A stretch of 6,217 nt of DNA from contig CAYLNK010000364.1 of assembly GCA_964384675.1 (NCBI GenBank), positions 1 to 6,217 on the forward strand, in the 5' to 3' direction. Under the pieces are notes generated by a model. It saw nothing but the letters and a program-made list of their open reading frames with translations. It searched no databases and was not told the DNA's origin. Within the stretch, counting starts at the first letter, position 1. Each line of letters starts with the position of its first letter. This document shows, piece by piece, positions 1-3,490 of the stretch. The position numbers were made by a program, and so were the translations under genes. This stretch comes from CAYLNK01 sp964384675 (GTDB taxonomy: Bacteria > Acidobacteriota > Thermoanaerobaculia > UBA5066).

Positions 1-269
1 AGCCACCAGGGGCCCCAGGCCGGGGCGGGACGCTCGATCCGCCGCAGGACCTCGGCGCGGATCGCGGCGAGCTCCCGGTCGTCGAGCGGGGGAGGAGGCG
101 CCGACGCCGCGGCGTCGCGCAGCCACGCCTGGCTCTCGCGGAGCGCGGTCTCACGCGCCCGGCACGCGGGACACGTGGCGAGGTGGTCGCGTGCGACGCT
201 CGCCTCGTCCCCGGACAGGTCGCCCTCGACGAGGAGCGGAAGAAGAGCGGAGACGGATCGACAGCTCAT
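1..269 (-). CDS. Anti-sigma factor, zinc-finger (ZAS/zf-HC2) type, C-terminus beyond window
   Basis: This gene starts at ATG 269 and runs leftward off the window edge, so only 89 residues are visible. They contain the ZAS zinc-binding signature H29-x3-C33-x2-C36 (HLATCPAC), preceded by Cys3, which sits where the fourth zinc ligand usually lies, and by LLVEGDLSGDE, typical of zf-HC2 N-termini. A Pro-rich linker (about residues 57-62) and a charged helix follow. The last visible residues are Trp/Pro-rich (AWGPWW) and may lead into a membrane segment, which cannot be confirmed here. Proteins of this family bind and hold an ECF sigma factor, often at the inner membrane, and release it on a signal. 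The start codon overlaps the sigma-factor stop as ATGA, implying translational coupling and a cognate pair. The signal sensed is unknown; some ZAS proteins respond to thiol oxidation, but nothing here shows that this one does. Confidence 0.85.
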   Translation of the reverse strand, partial: MSCRSVSALLPLLVEGDLSGDEASVARDHLATCPACRARETALRESQAWLRDAAASAPPPPLDDRELAAIRAEVLRRIERPAPAWGPWW

Positions 270-850
270 CGCGCACCTCCGAGCACCCGGTCGCAGAAGA
301 GACGCACCTTGGCTCGCGCGGTGGAGATCTGGGAGCGCACGGTCGCGGGACGCGTTCCGAGGAGGCGGGCGACCTCCTCCGTCGAATGGCCCTCGAGGTC
401 CCTGAGGACGAGCGCCGCTCGCTCGCCGGCGGGGAGCGCCGCCAGCGCCTCCCGCAGGTGCCGCCACCGCTCGGCGCGAAGCAGCTCGTTCTCGCTCGCT
501 CCGGCCACGGCGGGCTCGGGCACGTCGTCCAGGGAGGCCGCCGGGCGCCGCTTCCGGGCGAGGTCGTGGCAGACGTTGACGGCGATCCGGTAGAGCCAGG
601 CGTGGAAGTCCTCCCCTCTCCGGAAGCGCGGGAGGGAACGGTGTACCCGCAGGTACACCTCCTGCACCGCGTCGCGGGCCTGCTCCCGGTCGGCGAGGAG
701 CCGCCAGGCGACGGCCACGACCCGGCGCTCGGTGGCCCGCATCAGCCCCTCGAAGGCCCGGGTGTCACCGCCCGCGGCCCGCTCGATCAGGAGGTCCAGG
801 CTGCGGGGGTCCACGGTCGGGGCCGGGAGCGTGTCGATGATCGCCTCCAC
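266..850 (-). CDS. ECF-subfamily RNA polymerase sigma factor (RpoE-like)
   Basis: The 194-residue product has the two-domain layout and size of an ECF sigma factor. Sigma region 2 spans about residues 29-101 and includes ADREQARDAVQEVYLRVH and FHAWLYRIAVNVCHDLARKRR, which match the core-binding and -10-recognition helices. A short linker (about 103-125) leads to region 4 (about 133-186), where LPAGERAALVLRDLEGHS precedes a helix-turn-helix (STEEVARLLGTRPATVRSQI) that would read the -35 element. It should direct RNA polymerase to a small regulon controlled by the anti-sigma encoded directly downstream with an ATGA overlap. It lies 55 bases after the TonB-receptor stop, past a terminator-like hairpin. 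The start used is GTG 850. A strong AAGGAGG lies only one base upstream of it, an odd spacing, so the exact start is uncertain. The next in-frame GTG (814) has no evident ribosome site. Confidence 0.93.
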   Translation of the reverse strand: MEAIIDTLPAPTVDPRSLDLLIERAAGGDTRAFEGLMRATERRVVAVAWRLLADREQARDAVQEVYLRVHRSLPRFRRGEDFHAWLYRIAVNVCHDLARKRRPAASLDDVPEPAVAGASENELLRAERWRHLREALAALPAGERAALVLRDLEGHSTEEVARLLGTRPATVRSQISTARAKVRLFCDRVLGGAR

Positions 851-851
851 G

Positions 852-858
852 CCTCCTT
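852..858 (-). promoter_or_regulatory. Shine-Dalgarno AAGGAGG before the sigma-factor start
   Basis: The minus strand reads AAGGAGG here, a near-perfect Shine-Dalgarno core, but only one base separates it from GTG 850. Normal spacing is about 5-9. Placing it ten bases upstream of an ATC codon at 841 would require a very rare start, so GTG 850 is kept with reservation. Confidence 0.5.
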
Positions 859-875
859 CTACCGGGGGTGAGGCG

Positions 876-901
876 AAAACGTTGACCGCTGCCGGTCGAC
901 G
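876..901 (-). terminator. Terminator- or attenuator-like hairpin between receptor and sigma genes
   Basis: On the minus strand, just after the receptor stop, CGTCGACCG and CGGTCAACG can pair around a GCAG loop (eight of nine pairs, with one C-A mismatch). TTTT follows immediately. This is the form of a weak Rho-independent terminator acting leftward. With only four Ts and a mismatch it would probably be partial, lowering transcription of the sigma/anti-sigma genes relative to the receptor. The rightward strand has no T tract after the stem. Confidence 0.5.
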
Positions 902-905
902 GGCC

Positions 906-2786
906 TCAGAAGCGGTACGACAGCTGGACCCAGGCCGCCCGCCCGCCGTAGCGCTGGAGGATCGGGTCGAACGGCGGGGGGAGCGTCGTGATGTACAGGA
1001 CCTCGTCGTCGAGGAGGTTCCTCACGCCGGCGCGTAAGGCGAGCCCGGGCAGGAGCTTCGTCGCGCTCGCCGTCAGGTCGACGACGTCGTAGCCGGGCGT
1101 GGTGCGGGTCCCCAGGAACCCGCCGCGCGTGCCGACGTGCTCGAGCCGGCCCGCGAGGCGGAGCCAGGGGGCGACGTCGGCGAGCAGGGTGACGTTGCCG
1201 AGCCACTCCGCCGCCGCCGTCACGTCGCGGGTGGCACGCCGGTCCTCGGGATCGACCCACGAGACGTTCGCAGACGCCTTCACCCTCGGGCCGAGCTGCT
1301 GCGTCCACTCCACCTCGACGCCCCGGATCCGGGAGGTCGTGTCGTTCGTGAAGGGCCGGCCCGGGATCGGCGAGGGCTGGACCATGTCGCGGAGGTCGGA
1401 CTGGAAGAGCGTCACCCGGCCCACGGTCCCGCCGGCCCGGAGGATGTAGCTCAGCTCCGCCGTGCCGATCGTCTCCGGCCGGAGGAGCGGAGCGGTCGCG
1501 CCGGTCCCGTACTGCTCGAAGAAGCCCGGAGTCCGGAATCCCTCGGAATACTGGGTCTTCAGGATGTGGTGGTCCCCGAGGCGGAGCACGAGGCCCAGCC
1601 GCGGTGTGACCTCGGTCCCGGCGTCGTCGAAGCGGTCGACGCGGGCGCCCGCCGTGACCGTGAACGCCGGGGTCACGTCCCACTGGTCCTGCAGCGCGGC
1701 GCTGATCGAACGGCGGGTGATGTCCCCGACGACCTGGTCGAAGAGGGGCGGGAGGAAGAGGTGCGCCTTCACGATCTCCGAGCGCGCCGCCCCGAGCGTG
1801 AGCAGGAGGGCGTGCCGTCCGGGCGCCGCGAGACGGAAGTCGACGCCCGCCTGGTAGGCGCGACCCCGGTACTCCTTGGCGACGACCGAGTCGTCGTTGA
1901 CGAGGACGCCCGCGTACGCCTCGGCGTGGAGAGCGGGCGTGACGTCCCGGGCGTAGCGCGCCTGGACGGAGAGGCGCTCCTCGGTGACGATCGACCCGCC
2001 GGCGCCGTCGTGCCGTGCCAGGAGCCCCTGGAGCGTCACCGAGAAGCCGCCGGCCTGCAGGAAGATCCGGCCGAAGCCCTTGCCGTCCGACTCGCGGGCC
2101 GGCCCGCCTCCGTCGACGTCGCGGCTCCTCAGCCCGGAGAGCCCGAGCCCGAAACGGTCGCCGGCCCGCGCGCCGCTCCACGAAGCCATCGCCCCGCCGG
2201 TCAGCGCGTCGCCGTCGGTGGCGGCGAACGCGCGCCGTTCCGAGCGCCGCGTGACGATGTTGAGGAGCCCCATGTAGGCGAAGTCGCCGTGGATGGCGGA
2301 GCCCGGGCCGCGCACCAGCTCGATCCGCTCCACGTCCTCGACCGGCATCAGCAGGATCGAGCTGTTGATGCCGGCGCTCTCCTGGTTGAGCGGCACGGAA
2401 TCGACGAGGATCTTGATGCTGCCGCTGTTGAAGATGAAGTTCACCCCGCGCACCAGGAGGAGCGGGCTTCCGTACAGGTCCCGCACGGTCTGCACGCCGG
2501 GGACGAGCGAGAGGGCCTCCCAGACGTTGCGGATCCCGAGCGACTCGAGCTCGTCGCCGTCGAGGACGGTGACCATGCCGGGGACGTAGTCGTGGTTGAG
2601 GCGTGTCTTGGTGGCGACCTCGGTCTCCTGCCTGAGGAGCGCCTCGAGCTCCGACTGCTCGTCGGGCACCGGAGTACCGGCCGGCGCCGGGACCTGGGCC
2701 CCGAGCGGCCGGCCGACCAGGAGCGAGACGAGGAGCGGGGCTGCGCTCATCGCACCGCGGCGGACGGGTCGGCGCCGATCCTTCAG
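906..2786 (-). CDS. TonB-dependent outer-membrane receptor (CirA/BtuB-like architecture)
   Basis: This is an outer-membrane beta-barrel with an N-terminal plug, of the kind that imports or senses a ligand using TonB energy. Residues are numbered from ATG 2750 (614 residues). The region around 42-49 (ETEVATKT) is a possible TonB box. The plug spans about 50-168: VPGMVTVLDGDEL, LVPGVQTVRDLYG, LLVRGV, then VERIELVRGPGSAIHGDFAY and NIVTR, the classic plug ending. The remainder is barrel, with FRTPGFFEQYG near 405 and a terminal VQLSYRF whose final Phe is the usual barrel-assembly signal. There is no STN signalling domain before the plug. The chosen start is CTG 2786, which adds 12 residues (12-codon extension, 626 in total): AGGAGGT lies six bases upstream, and the added KDRRRPVRRG supplies the basic n-region of a signal peptide that the ATG 2750 form lacks. 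Cleavage is probably near PLGA-Q. It is divergent from the YfiR-like/kinase pair. The ligand is unknown. Confidence 0.92.
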   Translation of the reverse strand: MKDRRRPVRRGAMSAAPLLVSLLVGRPLGAQVPAPAGTPVPDEQSELEALLRQETEVATKTRLNHDYVPGMVTVLDGDELESLGIRNVWEALSLVPGVQTVRDLYGSPLLLVRGVNFIFNSGSIKILVDSVPLNQESAGINSSILLMPVEDVERIELVRGPGSAIHGDFAYMGLLNIVTRRSERRAFAATDGDALTGGAMASWSGARAGDRFGLGLSGLRSRDVDGGGPARESDGKGFGRIFLQAGGFSVTLQGLLARHDGAGGSIVTEERLSVQARYARDVTPALHAEAYAGVLVNDDSVVAKEYRGRAYQAGVDFRLAAPGRHALLLTLGAARSEIVKAHLFLPPLFDQVVGDITRRSISAALQDQWDVTPAFTVTAGARVDRFDDAGTEVTPRLGLVLRLGDHHILKTQYSEGFRTPGFFEQYGTGATAPLLRPETIGTAELSYILRAGGTVGRVTLFQSDLRDMVQPSPIPGRPFTNDTTSRIRGVEVEWTQQLGPRVKASANVSWVDPEDRRATRDVTAAAEWLGNVTLLADVAPWLRLAGRLEHVGTRGGFLGTRTTPGYDVVDLTASATKLLPGLALRAGVRNLLDDEVLYITTLPPPFDPILQRYGGRAAWVQLSYRF

Positions 2787-2792
2787 CTCGTG

Positions 2793-2799
2793 ACCTCCT
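2793..2799 (-). promoter_or_regulatory. Shine-Dalgarno AGGAGGT deciding a CTG start for the receptor
   Basis: The minus strand reads AGGAGGT, a perfect complement to the usual 16S 3' end, six bases before CTG 2786. No ATG, GTG or TTG follows at usable distance, and no comparable site precedes ATG 2750. It therefore argues for initiation at CTG. Confidence 0.65.
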
Positions 2800-2812
2800 C
2801 GTGGAGGGGAAG

Positions 2813-2818
2813 ATGATA
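2813..2818 (-). promoter_or_regulatory. Candidate -10 element (TATCAT) for the receptor gene
   Basis: Within AT-poor DNA the minus strand reads TTATCAT. A start about 6-7 bases downstream (near 2806) would give a leader of about 20 bases containing AGGAGGT before CTG 2786. No TTGACA-like -35 is visible 16-19 bases upstream, so an activator or an alternative sigma factor may be needed. Confidence 0.4.
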
Positions 2819-2849
2819 AGCGGCCGTCTCGGGACCCGGGGCGATCACG

Positions 2850-2855
2850 TATCCT
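2850..2855 (+). promoter_or_regulatory. Candidate -10 element (TATCCT) for the YfiR-like/kinase operon
   Basis: The plus strand reads ACGTATCCTTTTCC, mirroring the leftward TATCAT around base 2834. A start near 2862 would place the transcript end almost at GTG 2864, giving a leaderless or nearly leaderless mRNA. As on the other side, no -35 consensus is visible at the expected distance. Confidence 0.4.
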
Positions 2856-2863
2856 TTTCCTCC

Positions 2864-3478
2864 GTGGGGCAGTCCAGTGACGCGGCGCTCCGCGGAGGAG
2901 CGGTCCGGGCCGCGTCGGGCGCGGCCGCTCTCCTCGCGGTCCTCGGTCTCCTCCCGGGGCCCGTGTCGCTGCTGGCGGACGACCACGCGGACCGGCGGGT
3001 CGAGGCGGGTCTCAAGATCTTCCGGGCGCTCCTCGCGGCGGACTCGGACCTCCCGCGGAAGCCCGTCGACGGCAAGCTCCTGGTGCTCTTCTTCTACACG
3101 GACGATGCCGGGCGGGCCGGCTCCCTCGCGAAGGTCTTCGGCAAGGGCGAGCTCGCGCAGCCGGAGCCGATCCACGGCATTCCGGCGGTCCTCGAGCTGA
3201 CCTCCGACCCGACGTTCTCGGCCTTCGCCCGCCGCCTCCCGGCGGGGATCTTCCTCGCGCAGGCCCCGGGCCCGGGTCCTCTGGAGGCCGTCGTGCGCTT
3301 CGGGATCGCGAACCACGTGATCGTCTACTCCCCGTTCGAGGGCCATGTCGAGCGCGGCGTCCTCGGCGGCCTCGCCGTCGAAGCTCAGGTGAGGCCGTAC
3401 CTCAACCTGACGACGCTCGGCGCCTCCAACGTGAGCCTCAAGGAGTTCTTCCTGAAGGTGGCGAAGGTGACGAGGTGA
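2864..3478 (+). CDS. Exported YfiR/DUF4154-like periplasmic protein
   Basis: The product has about 204 residues. It has a signal peptide with Arg residues, a hydrophobic core (ASGAAALLAVLGLLPGPVSLLA) and a likely cleavage near LLA-DD, followed by a soluble domain. KIFRALLAAD plus LLVLFFYTDD near the start, and SPFEGHVERGVLGGLAVEA, YLNLTTL and LKEFFLKVAKV at the end, follow the order of the YfiR/DUF4154 fold (strand, allele-rich middle, then a glycine-containing hairpin, N-L and a C-terminal helix with LxxxAKV). YfiR is known as a periplasmic inhibitor of an inner-membrane diguanylate cyclase. The assignment is by eye and moderate. There is no cysteine, so the disulphides of Pseudomonas YfiR are absent. 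An alternative start, ATG 2813, has GGAGG five bases upstream, but its 17 extra codons include ATA, GTA and TTT, unlike the rest of the gene, and they overlap the promoter dyad. The kinase gene follows after four bases. Confidence 0.7.
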   Translation: MGQSSDAALRGGAVRAASGAAALLAVLGLLPGPVSLLADDHADRRVEAGLKIFRALLAADSDLPRKPVDGKLLVLFFYTDDAGRAGSLAKVFGKGELAQPEPIHGIPAVLELTSDPTFSAFARRLPAGIFLAQAPGPGPLEAVVRFGIANHVIVYSPFEGHVERGVLGGLAVEAQVRPYLNLTTLGASNVSLKEFFLKVAKVTR

Positions 3479-3490
3479 CGAGGTGACGGG
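3467..3490 (+). repeat. Three tandem 8-base units at the YfiR-like/kinase junction
   Basis: GTGACGAG, GTGACGAG and GTGACGGG lie head to tail. The first two units hold the last codons and stop (TGA 3476-3478) of the YfiR-like gene, and the third begins with the kinase start GTG 3483. Each unit junction carries GAGGTGA, so the repeat supplies the stop, the ribosome site and the start together. Confidence 0.85.
3472..3478 (+). promoter_or_regulatory. Shine-Dalgarno GAGGTGA for the kinase gene
   Basis: GAGGTGA matches the 3' half of the full Shine-Dalgarno sequence and sits four bases before GTG 3483. It overlaps the stop codon of the preceding gene, which implies translational coupling. It supports GTG 3483 over the GTG at 3475, whose frame ends within three codons. 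Confidence 0.6.

Larger units (their letters stand above)
2808..2860. repeat. Imperfect inverted repeat spanning the divergent promoter region
   Basis: Two 26-base arms, 2808-2833 and 2835-2860, are inverted about base 2834. Reading outward, 18 of 26 positions agree: both begin CCCG, both carry TATCnT at the same distance, and both end in a pyrimidine run TTCC. The central CGGGACCCG is an exact dyad with a one-base centre. The arrangement suggests a shared operator-promoter for the leftward receptor and the rightward YfiR-like gene, with the central dyad lying where both -35 regions would be. The binding protein is unknown. Confidence 0.5.

Noticed and set aside
191..871. A 226-codon plus-strand frame opposite the sigma factor.
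   Set aside because: It is the antisense shadow of a clear ECF sigma factor, with no independent motif or ribosome site.
859..2181. A 440-codon minus-strand frame overlapping the receptor.
   Set aside because: It is an out-of-frame reading of the receptor gene, Arg/Pro-rich and without domains.
1137..2816. Open frame of 559 codons on the plus strand, antisense to the TonB receptor.
   Set aside because: The composition is Arg/Asp/Val-rich with no recognisable motif. The opposite strand gives a complete plug and barrel with conserved motifs.
2813..2863. N-terminal extension of the YfiR-like gene starting at ATG 2813 with GGAGG upstream.
   Set aside because: It is kept only as an alternative. 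The 17 codons include ATA, GTA and TTT, unlike the gene body, and the stretch coincides with the promoter dyad. It would also push the hydrophobic signal core about 33 residues from the start.
2783..3346. A 187-codon minus-strand frame overlapping the YfiR-like gene.
   Set aside because: It is the antisense of the YfiR-like gene, highly charged and motif-free, and would collide with the receptor start.
3475..3486. GTG 3475 as the kinase start.
   Set aside because: That frame reads GTG ACG AGG TGA and stops at once, so the in-frame start is GTG 3483.
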